A stretch of 64,000 nt of DNA from JAHBTB01 sp964451255 (GCA_964451255.1 CAYVHL010000003.1:62001-126000), one strand, 5' to 3'; shown: positions 41,572 through 51,085, counted from the first letter of the stretch. Notes: a model not told the origin generated them from the sequence alone. Translations and numbers: made by a program.

Positions 41572-43155
41572 TCAACGTCGCATCAAGTTCACGCGGACAT
41601 TTGTGCCGACGTGCTTGACCAAGAGGACCTGGCTCTTTTCGTTGAAGTGAACGCAATTCGACATGCCCAAAGTCTTGGATTCAGACAAGACCTTTCCGTC
41701 GACTTTCACCGAAGGCCTGAACCCTGCCGCGACTTTGATCAGGTCGATGCTCTCAGGAAGCGTCTCGTATACCAGTGTCCGGTCGGTGTAGGTGATCGCC
41801 CGGATCTGGGTCGTCGTCCTGAGCAGGTGGGTCTGGTCGGAAGGCGCCAGTTCGGGCAAGCAACCCATGTCTTGGTACAAGTAGCGCACCGTGGGTGATC
41901 CCAGGCTGTACCAGCTCCCGTCGTCGCCGAACATCTTTCCTCCCAGGACGGTGTTGTGCGTCCGCCCGTCTGGCTTCAGACCATATTTGGTGACCATTCG
42001 GACCGCATCCAGCGCGGTGTCCCGGAACTTGGCCTCCCCGGTCGTCAGATAGAACTCTGCCGCCATCATCGACCAGTTCATCGCGCTGCTCGGTGTTGCG
42101 GCCAGGTACGCCGTCTGTTCATGCAACAGGAGCCCCATGTCCTTGTCATCAAAGGCAAGCCCGTCCATTGTCGAGTCGAACAAGTCGCGGGCATGCCTCA
42201 TGTACGAGGATCTGTTCGACGAAGTCGAATAGCGGAGTAGCAGCCGAATGGTCTGGAGCGGAGAATAGTGGACCTGAGACTCGACGTCTGACGGGATGTC
42301 CTCATAGAGCCCAGACCAGTTGCCCGTTCGAACCGGGTTCCGCATCATCCACATCCACGCGAGCACCTGGGCGTTCTTGTAGTCGAGGTCGCCGGTCAAT
42401 TGGAACATCTTTTCCAGAAACGCCACGTTGAAAAAGAGCGCCGCCGTGTACTGCTTCTGCACCTCGCCCGTGATCGGGTTGACACGGAAAGGCCAACTGC
42501 CATCCCAAGCCTGACGTGCCACAAGCGTGTCAGCGGCTCTGCGGGCGGCATCGAGGTAGGTGCGCCCGCCTGTCACCTCGTACACTCGGGTGTAGGCCAA
42601 CCCCGCATAACCGACTTTGTCAGGTTGCAGGCAGTCCTTGTCTTCAAAGCCGCCCGGCTTGCCTTCGGTAAACGTGCTCCAAGGCAGATAGGGCCACTTC
42701 GCTGAGGCCGGGCTACTGTGGGAGATCAACCAATCAGCCAATTCGACGGCCCGACGTTTGGCCTCCAAATCACCACAATAGTTGAAGTAGTTAAGAAACG
42801 CCTCGATCAAGTACGGATGGTGAAACGCCGGGAAGGAGGACCGGTAGCTGAAGTGGTCGTTCGGGTCGATCACCGCATGATAGATGTAGGGTGGAACGCG
42901 TCTACCGCTTTCATCCCGGATGGCGTTGTTGGCAATCCCTGCGTCACTCATCAGAAAGGCGCACGCCCGACGCATGACGGTGTCGCAGGACTTCGCCAGG
43001 CCTGGAGGACAGTCTCGAGCTTCGGCTGACTTCAAGAAAAACGCGGTCGGGTTCGGATCGGCGGCCGGGGAATCGATCGTCCGAAAGGCCTGAGGGTGCG
43101 CTACGGATGCCAGAGAGAGGCAACAAACCAGGGACGCAAACGGTGACCGTTTCAC
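41572..43155 (-). CDS. Secreted alpha/alpha-barrel protein, glycoside-metabolism-like
   Basis: A roughly 527-residue exported protein. A signal peptide (KRSPFASLVCCLSLASVAHP) leads to a long helical region with repeats of the type found in (alpha/alpha)6 barrels: DLEAKRRAVELADWLIS, TYLDAARRAADTLVARQ and KFRDTALDAVRMV, with aromatic-rich loops such as WPYLPWSTF. The last 80 residues are beta-rich. This layout fits uronate epimerases, lyases or glycoside hydrolases, but I see no diagnostic catalytic motif. I chose the GTG at 43155 because it starts the signal peptide; an ATG at 43191 is possible. Confidence 0.65.
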   Translation of the reverse strand: MKRSPFASLVCCLSLASVAHPQAFRTIDSPAADPNPTAFFLKSAEARDCPPGLAKSCDTVMRRACAFLMSDAGIANNAIRDESGRRVPPYIYHAVIDPNDHFSYRSSFPAFHHPYLIEAFLNYFNYCGDLEAKRRAVELADWLISHSSPASAKWPYLPWSTFTEGKPGGFEDKDCLQPDKVGYAGLAYTRVYEVTGGRTYLDAARRAADTLVARQAWDGSWPFRVNPITGEVQKQYTAALFFNVAFLEKMFQLTGDLDYKNAQVLAWMWMMRNPVRTGNWSGLYEDIPSDVESQVHYSPLQTIRLLLRYSTSSNRSSYMRHARDLFDSTMDGLAFDDKDMGLLLHEQTAYLAATPSSAMNWSMMAAEFYLTTGEAKFRDTALDAVRMVTKYGLKPDGRTHNTVLGGKMFGDDGSWYSLGSPTVRYLYQDMGCLPELAPSDQTHLLRTTTQIRAITYTDRTLVYETLPESIDLIKVAAGFRPSVKVDGKVLSESKTLGMSNCVHFNEKSQVLLVKHVGTNVRVNLMRR

Positions 43156-43349
43156 TTCTAAAGTCTGCCCAATCCGTTGGTGCAAACGCAATGCATTACG
43201 GCCTTAGGCAGCCGCAAGTGTTTAGCCATTGGTCGAGGAGAAACGGAGTTTAGACACTTCATCCACTCCAGGCGTGTGGAATGTGCGGCATCCTGCCTAG
43301 AATTATTCTGTAGAGCCCGCCTCGGCAAGAGGACAGGGGAGCATCGTCC

Positions 43350-43901
43350 ATGAGCGCATATCTAAGGATGGGGGACTGGTTTGTGCAGAGGGGCATTCTA
43401 AGCCCTGTACAGTTGGAGCGAGCCGTAGAGCTACAACGAGAGTCGCGGCGGCGCTTCGGTGAGATCCTCGTGAGCAGCGGACTCGTCTCGGAAGAGGATG
43501 TCGTCGGCTGTTTGTCGGACCAATACGACATGCCCGTGGCAGACTTCACCTCCTTCGAACCGCAAGAGGAGGCACTCGCCTTGGTCCCCTCCCACTTCGC
43601 CCTGAGCCACCTCCTCCTTCCTGTACGGATCGACGAGAGCGTGTTCGAGTGCGTCATGTCCGACCCCGTCGACCTGCCCGTGGTGGACGAACTCCGTCAA
43701 GCGCTGAAACGGAGGCTATCGGTCAGTCTGGCGACGCCGACCGCCCTATACACCCAAATCACCAAGGCGTATCGCGTCACCGGCGCGCCAAAGCTCGAAC
43801 TTTTCAAACAAAGTGAGCGCCCCAGACCTCCACGAAGGAAAAGCGTGAAGGCGCAAGTCGACCGGCAGCAATTGCTCGAAGAGCTCAAGGAGGCGATGTG
43901 A
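43350..43901 (+). CDS. Stand-alone MshEN-domain protein
   Basis: A 183-residue protein that resembles only the N-terminal domain of GspE/PilB ATPases: RMGDWFVQRGILSPVQLERA, FGEILVSSGLVSEEDVVGCL, then FEPQEEALALVPSHFALSH. The MshEN fold binds cyclic di-GMP in several relatives. No ATPase core follows; a basic linker and a short helix (RQQLLEELKEAM) end the protein. It overlaps the MinD-like gene and should be co-translated with it. I infer a c-di-GMP-responsive partner of that ATPase. Confidence 0.75.
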   Translation: MSAYLRMGDWFVQRGILSPVQLERAVELQRESRRRFGEILVSSGLVSEEDVVGCLSDQYDMPVADFTSFEPQEEALALVPSHFALSHLLLPVRIDESVFECVMSDPVDLPVVDELRQALKRRLSVSLATPTALYTQITKAYRVTGAPKLELFKQSERPRPPRRKSVKAQVDRQQLLEELKEAM

Positions 43902-44683
43902 TGATCGGAACCGGAAAGATGAAGACGATCGCGGTCACCAGCGGTAAGGGCGGCACTGGAAAGACGTGTGTCACGGCGAACCTGGGGGCGACCTTGGCCG
44001 CAATGGGTAGACGCGTGGTTCTGTTCGACGCCGACCTTCAGTTGGCCAACCTCGACGTGGCGCTGGGCATCAAGGCGCAGTATGGACTCCAGCATGTCCT
44101 GACCGAAGAGAAGACCCTTCGCGAGATCTTGTGCCAGGGCCCGGGCGGAGTCCAAGTGGCGACCGGTGGGTCGGCCATCCCCGCCCTAATGTCAGCCGGG
44201 CCCAAACGCATGGGCAAGTTCATCAGCCAACTCGAAGACCTGGAAAGCGACACCGACTACCTCCTCTTCGATACCGGCGCTGGGCTTGATAACCGCGTCA
44301 TGACCTTCTTGGGCCTCGCACAATTGACGGTGCTGGTGACCACACCCGACCCGACCAGCGTCACGGACGCCTACGCGACGGTCAAGGTCGCCACACGACG
44401 CGCTCCGGAGACCGAATTCGGCCTGGTCGTCAACATGGTCGGTAACCCAGCCGAGGGTCTGGCCGTGCACTCCGTATTGGACAAGATCTGCCGAACATTT
44501 CTCGACCGTGGACTGCCCTACTTGGGCAGCATCCACCAGGACAAGGACGTGGCAGCCGCGACGCGCAGGCGACAGGTCATTGCCGTGACCGCCTCGGCCA
44601 GCCAGCCAGCCCACGACATCCGGGACATTGCGGTTGCTATACACAAGCGACGAACAGGCAATCCGGTTTCCAAGGCCGCCTAA
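43901..44683 (+). CDS. MinD/ParA-family ATPase (FlhG-like)
   Basis: A 260-residue deviant Walker ATPase: TSGKGGTGKTCVTANLGATL, then VVLFDADLQLANLDVALGI, DYLLFDTGAGLDNRVMTFL and TTPDPTSVTDAYATVK. The FDADLQLANLD and DPTSVTDAY motifs are typical of FlhG/MinD-like proteins, which position polar machines. The C-terminus lacks a clear amphipathic membrane-targeting helix. The start at ATG 43901 shares a base with the preceding stop; GTG 43898 is an alternative. No flagellar genes are present, so a role in placing type IV pili or another complex is more likely. Confidence 0.88.
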   Translation: MIGTGKMKTIAVTSGKGGTGKTCVTANLGATLAAMGRRVVLFDADLQLANLDVALGIKAQYGLQHVLTEEKTLREILCQGPGGVQVATGGSAIPALMSAGPKRMGKFISQLEDLESDTDYLLFDTGAGLDNRVMTFLGLAQLTVLVTTPDPTSVTDAYATVKVATRRAPETEFGLVVNMVGNPAEGLAVHSVLDKICRTFLDRGLPYLGSIHQDKDVAAATRRRQVIAVTASASQPAHDIRDIAVAIHKRRTGNPVSKAA

Positions 44684-44762
44684 CTCTCAACCGACGGCGG
44701 TGGGATCCTCGGAGCCCATTTGAGCCTTGAGTTCCCATCTTCTCATCCTATCGAGTCAAAGC

Positions 44763-46007
44763 CTACGACCCGGCCGATGGTGACAACTCGCCGCCACCTT
44801 CTGGACGGAGGGTTGCCGCGGCCCCTGGCGGGGGCGCGGCCGGCCTGTGCGCTTCCGTCCCCGATGGCTTCCCATGTCCGGGAGGAGGCGTGTCCAATAT
44901 CCCTTTAAGGGTCATGATGCCGATCATCAGGATCACAAAAATTCCGGCGGTGATGACCCACTGCCTTCTTGCCGGATGGCGGGATTCGCTACGATCAAGC
45001 CACGGGACCAAGAGCATTCCCACGCTCACCAATCCGGGCACGATGACCGTGGCGATGATCTCCCATCCTGAGGGCATGATCTTGAGCAGTTCATAGAGCC
45101 CTAGGAAGTACCACTCAGGCCGGGGGGCAAAATCGGTCCCGCTCGGGTCTGCGATCGCTTCCAGGCCGGGAGGCGCGGCCAAAGCGAGGTAGACGAGGAT
45201 GCCCATGCCGCCCAGCACGACCACTGCGTCCTTGAAGAGTTGGACGGGAAAGAACGGGACCGGCTTCCCTTTCTGAGGCATGACGGGGCCAGCGATGTGG
45301 TGCCTACGCACCAGATAGAGGTGCAGTCCCATGAACAACATCAATGCGGCGGGAAGGAGCATGACGTGCGCCGCGAAAAATCGGGTCAGCGTCATCGCCC
45401 CGACTTCTTCGCCACCTCGGATCAGAACCAGCAGGTCGTGCCCGATGATCGGGACCGTCGCCGCGATACGCGTGCCGACCGTCGTCGCCCAGTAAGCCTT
45501 CTGATCCCAGGGAAGGAGGTAGCCGGTGAACGAGAACCCCAAGATGATGTTGAAGATGACCACGCCCACAAGCCATGTCAACTCGCGCGGCTTTTTGTAC
45601 GAGCCCCAGAAGAAGACTCGCATGATGTGCAGCACTGTCGCGATGACAATGACGGTCGACCCCCACACGTGCAGGCCGCGCACGAAACTTCCCAGCGGCA
45701 CCTCTTCAGTAATGTGTTTCACGCTGGCATAGGCGTCGTGCGAGCTCGGCGTGTAGTACATGGCCATGGCGAACCCGGTCACGAACTGAAAGATCAACAG
45801 GGTCATGAGCAAGTTGCCCAGGGTCTGCCACCAGCCGACACCCGGCGGCATCGGCTCGTCCAGGTTCTTGCGGACGAATCCCCACCAGCCCAGGCGCAAG
45901 TCCGTCCAGTCCTTGAGGCTAGGGCGCTCTACCCGGAGCTTGTCTTCCGGCTCTTGTTGCGATCCGTGCCCGACGTCGGGCCGCTCGGGAGTCAAGATTT
46001 CTCGCAT
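44763..46007 (-). CDS. Cytochrome b of a bc-type complex
   Basis: A 414-residue membrane protein with four haem-ligating His: His113 and His127, then His214 and His229. The spacing (13 and 14 intervening residues) is the pattern of cytochrome b6-type proteins. The quinol-site motif PEWYFLGLYELLK shows that the subunit-IV part is fused, giving one long protein. A Pro/Gly-rich tail ends it. It passes electrons from quinol to the Rieske protein and across the membrane. The ATG at 46007 follows the Rieske stop by two bases. It is the last gene of the respiratory operon. Confidence 0.94.
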   Translation of the reverse strand: MREILTPERPDVGHGSQQEPEDKLRVERPSLKDWTDLRLGWWGFVRKNLDEPMPPGVGWWQTLGNLLMTLLIFQFVTGFAMAMYYTPSSHDAYASVKHITEEVPLGSFVRGLHVWGSTVIVIATVLHIMRVFFWGSYKKPRELTWLVGVVIFNIILGFSFTGYLLPWDQKAYWATTVGTRIAATVPIIGHDLLVLIRGGEEVGAMTLTRFFAAHVMLLPAALMLFMGLHLYLVRRHHIAGPVMPQKGKPVPFFPVQLFKDAVVVLGGMGILVYLALAAPPGLEAIADPSGTDFAPRPEWYFLGLYELLKIMPSGWEIIATVIVPGLVSVGMLLVPWLDRSESRHPARRQWVITAGIFVILMIGIMTLKGILDTPPPGHGKPSGTEAHRPAAPPPGAAATLRPEGGGELSPSAGS

Positions 46008-46009
46008 CT

Positions 46010-46528
46010 CTACACCATTCTTTGAACCCAAATCTTGCCTTTCTCTACCTTGATGGGGTGCTCGTCCAACCCCTTGGGCGGTGGGCCCGAGATGACGTTG
46101 CCGTCCTCAGAGAACACTCCGCCGTGGCAAGGGCAGTAGTAGCGCTCCTTTCCTTCGATCCACTTGACACGGCATCCAAGGTGCGTGCAGGTTGGATCGA
46201 ATGCGACGACCCGGTCTGGGAAACGGTGCAAATAGACCGTGTATTTCCTATCGACCTTGGCGTACCCGTCTTTCACGTTCAACACGAACGAGACTTCCTT
46301 GGTCTGGCCCTCGGCCAGTTCGGAGTCATCCAGCAAGGGCACCCATCGGGCCTTAGATTTTCGGCCGAGTGGGGATGCGACAAACCCCATGACCGGCCCT
46401 ATGACGACCGCACCTACGACAAAGTTGATGCCGGCGACAAGCCAAGCGAGCAACTTGCGACGGGTCTTGAGGGGTTCCTCCGGCGCCCGTCCGTTCTTGG
46501 CGGTGTTCTGAGTCTCGTTGGTGTTCAT
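46010..46528 (-). CDS. Rieske iron-sulfur protein
   Basis: A 172-residue protein with a twin-arginine-like anchor (KTRRKLLAWLVAGINFVVGA) and a Rieske domain. The [2Fe-2S] ligands are in CTHLGC (Cys114, His116) and CPCHGG (Cys132, His135), with the bridging Cys119 and Cys134 present. It accepts electrons from quinol at cytochrome b. It lies between the FeS fusion gene and cytochrome b on one transcript. Confidence 0.96.
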   Translation of the reverse strand: MNTNETQNTAKNGRAPEEPLKTRRKLLAWLVAGINFVVGAVVIGPVMGFVASPLGRKSKARWVPLLDDSELAEGQTKEVSFVLNVKDGYAKVDRKYTVYLHRFPDRVVAFDPTCTHLGCRVKWIEGKERYYCPCHGGVFSEDGNVISGPPPKGLDEHPIKVEKGKIWVQRMV

Positions 46529-46557
46529 GGTCTCATCTTCAATAAGTCAACTGTTGC

Positions 46558-48486
46558 TCACGGGTAGTAGCGAAGGTTCACTTCACCGGTGTACTGAGGG
46601 CCGAGTTGGGTCATCAAGTCTTCGGCGATGCGCTGTGACTTGTGATGCCGCCCGGGTGACGGCTCGCGTCGGAATCCGAGGTCTGCGCCGCTGGCCGCGA
46701 CGGCTTCCTGAAGCCTCGTCAGAGCGACCATGGTGGGCACGATCCAGGCGTGCATGAACCGCGTGAACGGCGCCGTCGCAAGCAAGGTGAGCACGGCAGA
46801 AAGGTGGTAGAGGTAGATGGGCATCACCCAGCCCGTGATTCCTGCCCGTTTGAGCGTGACCGTCAGGAACCCGCTGAGGATCGTGTGGAACAGGAGGTTG
46901 AGGAACAGGAAGTCCCTCCCCTGCGTCACGCCGTTGTCGATGTACTTGTCGTTCCTGTACCGGTACATCACGTACACGATCCCCGTGAACGCCGCCACGC
47001 CCGAGACGACGGGGAGAAGCTTTAGTGGACTGAAGAACGGCACCTGTGTGCGCAACGGGTTGAAGATCTGCATCAAGATGTCGCCTGTCAACAGACCGAT
47101 GAAGCCGTAGAGGATCAGGCCGTGCATGAACCAACGGAACTTGTCCCTCTTCCAAACGGAGGCGACGAGCAGACCGTCGATGACCAATGACTTGGCGAGC
47201 ACCTGCAAGGTCTTGCCCAGGCCCATCTTCATGGCAGCCACCCACAGTTGCTTGGGGGCGGCCAACTTGACCCAATAGAGCCAGACTTTCACACCGAAGA
47301 ACAGTGCAAAGGCCGTGACGAACATGAACAAGATGCTCACGTTGTGCGTGGTGAGCATCCGCCCGACCTTGTAGGAGATCGGAATCTGAGATTCATCCCA
47401 CGGTTTGGCCTCGACTTCTCTATAAATCTCGGCGACTTGGTCGTCAGACAGGTCTGCCTCGCTGGTCGCGGGCATCATTCCTCGGCCTGTTCGCACGATC
47501 CCTAGGAACTCCGTTTCGGTCAACTTGATCTGGGCGATCGGTGGGCCAAGGCCGCCCATGGCGGTCTGGCCATGGCACCCCATGCAGTTTGATGTCGAGA
47601 ACAGATCGGTCGTCGGAGAGGGGATCTCTGTCGGGGGTGGCGCCGGGGCGTTCTGAGCTTGCGCCTTCCAGCCGCCGCCCATCATGACAAGCAGAACCAG
47701 GAGGCTGGTGACGACATTCTTCGGTTTACGCCAGAAGGCGACCGGAGAAGCGGCACTGGGCTTTGGCTTTGATTCCGCTTCCGGCTTCCTAGCGGACGGA
47801 GCCAACGGCTCGGCTCTTTCCGGAGCCGCCCTTCCGCCAAGCGTCGAGGACCCCTGCTCAGCCATCGTTCCGAGGTACATGCCTGCGGGTTGGGTCCCCG
47901 CCTCCGGCAACAGCTTGAACGGATGCCGGCCCGTGGTCTCGATCTGTTCGTCGATGTAGGTCGAGATCTCACTGTCCGGATCATCCAGGTCGCCGAATAT
48001 CCTCGCTTTGGTCGGGCACGCGACCACACAAGCAGGGTCGAGGCCCTGGTCCACCCGTTGCACGCAGTACGTGCACTTGCGCGCCACGTTTTGCCTGAGT
48101 CGTGGTTTGACAAAGTCGCGCTCGTAGGGCTCGTCTTCGTTCAAGTACCAGCTGTCCTCTGGCTGAAGGAAGATGTTGCCGTAAGGGCATGCGGACGTGC
48201 ATGCGCCTGTGCCGCGGCAACGGTCTTGGTCGATCAGGACGACACCGTCTGGCCGCTTGAAAATGGCCTTGTTGGGGCAGGCCTTCAGACAGGGCGCGTT
48301 CTCACAGTGATAGCACAGCATCGGCAGGTAGACCCGTTTGGTGTTCGGGTACTTGCCAGCCTCGATGTTCAAGACGCGGGCGAAGAACACGTCCATCGGT
48401 GTGCCGTTCTCTTGCTTGCACGCCAAGGTGCAGGCGTCGCAGCCGATGCACCGTGTCAGGTCGATGAGCATGGATAGGCGGGCCAT
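46558..48486 (-). CDS. Fusion protein: four-cluster ferredoxin, cytochrome c, NarI-like membrane domain
   Basis: A 642-residue protein in three parts. Residues 1-165 form a PsrB/NarH-like subunit with four [4Fe-4S] Cys groups (CIGCDACTLAC, CYHCENAPCLKAC, CRGTGACTSACPYG, CTYCVQRVDQGLDPACVVACP). After a Pro/Ala-rich linker and a membrane span (about 259-273) comes a cytochrome c domain with CMGCH at 301-305 and a likely axial Met in GRGMMP. Residues 375-600 form a membrane domain resembling NarI/DsrM cytochrome b (FHTILSGFLTV, APFTRFMHAWI). It links a cytoplasmic molybdoenzyme to the quinone pool and to the outside. It overlaps the molybdoenzyme stop by one base. Confidence 0.88.
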   Translation of the reverse strand: MARLSMLIDLTRCIGCDACTLACKQENGTPMDVFFARVLNIEAGKYPNTKRVYLPMLCYHCENAPCLKACPNKAIFKRPDGVVLIDQDRCRGTGACTSACPYGNIFLQPEDSWYLNEDEPYERDFVKPRLRQNVARKCTYCVQRVDQGLDPACVVACPTKARIFGDLDDPDSEISTYIDEQIETTGRHPFKLLPEAGTQPAGMYLGTMAEQGSSTLGGRAAPERAEPLAPSARKPEAESKPKPSAASPVAFWRKPKNVVTSLLVLLVMMGGGWKAQAQNAPAPPPTEIPSPTTDLFSTSNCMGCHGQTAMGGLGPPIAQIKLTETEFLGIVRTGRGMMPATSEADLSDDQVAEIYREVEAKPWDESQIPISYKVGRMLTTHNVSILFMFVTAFALFFGVKVWLYWVKLAAPKQLWVAAMKMGLGKTLQVLAKSLVIDGLLVASVWKRDKFRWFMHGLILYGFIGLLTGDILMQIFNPLRTQVPFFSPLKLLPVVSGVAAFTGIVYVMYRYRNDKYIDNGVTQGRDFLFLNLLFHTILSGFLTVTLKRAGITGWVMPIYLYHLSAVLTLLATAPFTRFMHAWIVPTMVALTRLQEAVAASGADLGFRREPSPGRHHKSQRIAEDLMTQLGPQYTGEVNLRYYP

Positions 48487-50978
48487 TAGCTTTTGCCTCC
48501 GCTTCTGCCTCGCACCACCCGCTCGCCTTCGGTGACACCGTCGACCCTCTTGACGTCAACACGCGTGTCCTTCCAGTGTTGACCGGGCGCATAGACGGCC
48601 GGAAGATAGTAGTTCTCGTGGGTGGGTTTGATCTTCTGGTAGGTGTGGACGCTGTGGTATTCGCCTTCGGCGAGATAGCGGTGCCACCAGGCGTGGTCGG
48701 TACAGAGGACGCCGGGCTTGATCGCCTCCGTCAGTAACGCCCAAAGGCGGTAGTGGCCGTTGTTGTTGAAGATCTCCACTTGGTCACCGTCCTTGATCCC
48801 CCTAACCGCCGCGTCGAGGGGATGGATCTCGACGACGGGTTTTCGGTTCAGGTTGAGTAGCAGCGGGTTGTTGCTGTGGGTCGAGTGCACCCGCCACTTG
48901 CTGTGGGGGGTGACGATGCAGAATGGGAACTTCTGATCCTCCTCAGACAGGTGTGAGAACGACGGCTTGTAAACGGGCACCGTCTCACCGACCTTGTGGA
49001 AGATTTCCTCCTCCTTGTAGAACTCCATGCGCCCGGTCTTCAAGAACTCGCGCTGGGAACCCTCTGGGAACGGATAGGCGCGCGGCGGGAACAGCTTCAT
49101 GTCGTGGAACTGTTCGTCGCACCCCACCTCCGGGTCGTGCACGTTCAGACGGACGGGGCCTTGTTTGAGCCGTTCGACCGTGATCCCCTCCACCTCCTTG
49201 CCGCCGCCTTCAAGCATCATGTCGATGGCTTCCCACTCGGTGAAGTCAAACTCCTTGAGCAACGAGGCGTCAACACGCCTGATCAATTCACGGGCGATCC
49301 AGAACTCGGTGCGACTGTTGTATTGCGGTTTGATCACCTCGTTCTGGATCTGGAGGTACGGATGGCAGGCGGTGCCGACTAGCTCCGTCTTTTCCCAGAA
49401 CGTGGGACATGGCAGCACCACGTCCGCGTAGTCACAGGTGGGTGACATAGAGAAGTCCATGGCGACGAAAAGGTCCAACTCGTCGATCGACTTCATGAGC
49501 GGCCCGCTGAACTCGGTGACCAGCGGGTTGGCGTGGGAGACAAAGAGCGCTTTGACCCCGTCCTTCGGGTACTTGATCTTGGGGTTGATCGTCTCGGTCG
49601 CGTGGCCCAGTACAAAGTAGTGCATCGGCAGGGCCTTCGGGCGCCTGCCTTCTGGGAACCACCAAGGGCTGACGTCCAGTCGGAAGTGGTGCTGGCCAGA
49701 GTAGATGGAGACCGACTCACCCGGCTTCCCGTGGGCTCCCACCAAGGCCGATAGAAACAACACGGCGCGGATGGTCAGGTCACCGTGGAGCCTATGGTTC
49801 AGGCCCATTCCGAGGACGATCATGCTCGGCCGGTTGGTGGCGTACTCTCGCGCCAGATCCTTGATCGTCTGGGCAGGGATGTCCGTGATCGGCTCCACGT
49901 TTTCCGGGCGGTACTCGTCTCCCGTCGCGACGTCTTCCAAGATTTGGAAGACAGGGGTGACGGTGACCTTTTGACCGTTGATGTCGACTTGCCTCTCGCC
50001 CCGGAACGCGACGCGCAGCCCCTCCGGAAGGGTCAGGCCGTCCATCGGAAGCTTGAAGAGCCGGTCGTTGCCCTCGTCCCACACCACGAACTCGTCATCC
50101 CCGCCCATTCCGACGTCGGATGCCCGTAACCGCTGGCCGTTGTCCTGCCGGATCAAGGTGCCGCAATCAGTGAACGTCTTCAGGAACTCCCAATCGACGA
50201 GGTCTTCGTTGATGATCACCTGGCACATCGAGAGCGCCAAGGCGCAGTCGGTTCCTGGGTTGATCGGTATCCAAACGTCGGCGCCTTTAGCCGTCTGGCT
50301 GCACCTCGGGTCGATACAGTAGATCTTGCAACCGTTGCGTTGTTTGGCGTGCTGGGTCAGGAACTTGGCGTCGGGGATCCGGGTCTGGAAGACGTTGCTC
50401 GACCAGAGGATCGCGGTCTTCGCGTGCCCCCAACTCTTCGTCTCACACTCGACACAGTCGATTCCCATGGTGTGGGTGAACCCCATGGAGATGTCGCCGT
50501 TGAAATCATAGGCGGTCGCGAAACTCATTCCAAGCAAGGCGGCCATACGCACCTGGGCACCCTTCTGAACATATCCCGTACCAACCACTTGGTTGAAAAG
50601 AAGCATATGGTCAGCTCCATGGTCGGCGATGATGCGCTTCATGTGGCCCGCTACGTGGTCCAGAGCCTCGTCCCAGGTGGCCTCCTTCCATTTGCCTTCG
50701 CCACGCGTACCCTGGCGGATGAGCGGCGTCTTGATCCGGTCGGGGCCGTAGATCATATGGGTCATCGACATGCCCCGGAGGCAACCCCGCGGGTTGTATT
50801 CGACACAGGGGTAGTCGGCGGCCGGCTTTAGATCGACGATGACATCGTCCACCACCGTCGCAAGCCATCCGCACGCGCCCGTGCAATTTGGGCTGTCCGT
50901 CGTGCGGACAACCTTCGCCTCGCCTTTCGGTGCCTGTTTCGAGTTGAACCTGCCGGGAACGGCGTGTCGCGTTGCCAT
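48486..50978 (-). CDS. Type II DMSO-reductase-family molybdoenzyme, catalytic subunit
   Basis: An 830-residue bis-MGD oxidoreductase close to NarG-type enzymes. The N-terminal cluster site reads DSPNCTGACGW with Cys32, Cys36 and Cys66 (NPRGCLRG); where NarG has a His ligand, Asp28 stands. YDFNGD supplies Asp162 as the likely molybdenum ligand, followed by LWSSNVFQTRIPDAKFL and, late, WRVHSTHSNNPLL. There is no Tat signal, so the active site faces the cytoplasm. The substrate could be nitrate, nitrite or another oxyanion; the sequence does not settle it. It is the first gene of the operon with the FeS fusion, Rieske protein and cytochrome b. Confidence 0.9.
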   Translation of the reverse strand: MATRHAVPGRFNSKQAPKGEAKVVRTTDSPNCTGACGWLATVVDDVIVDLKPAADYPCVEYNPRGCLRGMSMTHMIYGPDRIKTPLIRQGTRGEGKWKEATWDEALDHVAGHMKRIIADHGADHMLLFNQVVGTGYVQKGAQVRMAALLGMSFATAYDFNGDISMGFTHTMGIDCVECETKSWGHAKTAILWSSNVFQTRIPDAKFLTQHAKQRNGCKIYCIDPRCSQTAKGADVWIPINPGTDCALALSMCQVIINEDLVDWEFLKTFTDCGTLIRQDNGQRLRASDVGMGGDDEFVVWDEGNDRLFKLPMDGLTLPEGLRVAFRGERQVDINGQKVTVTPVFQILEDVATGDEYRPENVEPITDIPAQTIKDLAREYATNRPSMIVLGMGLNHRLHGDLTIRAVLFLSALVGAHGKPGESVSIYSGQHHFRLDVSPWWFPEGRRPKALPMHYFVLGHATETINPKIKYPKDGVKALFVSHANPLVTEFSGPLMKSIDELDLFVAMDFSMSPTCDYADVVLPCPTFWEKTELVGTACHPYLQIQNEVIKPQYNSRTEFWIARELIRRVDASLLKEFDFTEWEAIDMMLEGGGKEVEGITVERLKQGPVRLNVHDPEVGCDEQFHDMKLFPPRAYPFPEGSQREFLKTGRMEFYKEEEIFHKVGETVPVYKPSFSHLSEEDQKFPFCIVTPHSKWRVHSTHSNNPLLLNLNRKPVVEIHPLDAAVRGIKDGDQVEIFNNNGHYRLWALLTEAIKPGVLCTDHAWWHRYLAEGEYHSVHTYQKIKPTHENYYLPAVYAPGQHWKDTRVDVKRVDGVTEGERVVRGRSGGKS

Positions 50979-51063
50979 CAGTGCTTCCTAGGCGCGGCCC
51001 GGGCGATTCACCTCATCCCGGGTCGTCGTCGTTGTAGGCATTGTCTGGGATCGCCGAGCCGTT

Positions 51064-51085
51064 GTATATGACGCCGGTCATATAC
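51064..51085. promoter_or_regulatory. Palindromic operator upstream of the respiratory operon
   Basis: Exact 9-base inverted arms GTATATGAC and GTCATATAC are separated by GCCG, 86 bases before the molybdoenzyme start. The shape (ATGAC, four bases, GTCAT) resembles sites of the CRP/FNR/DNR family, which respond to oxygen or nitrogen oxides. A degenerate copy occurs at 53756-53777. Confidence 0.6.
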
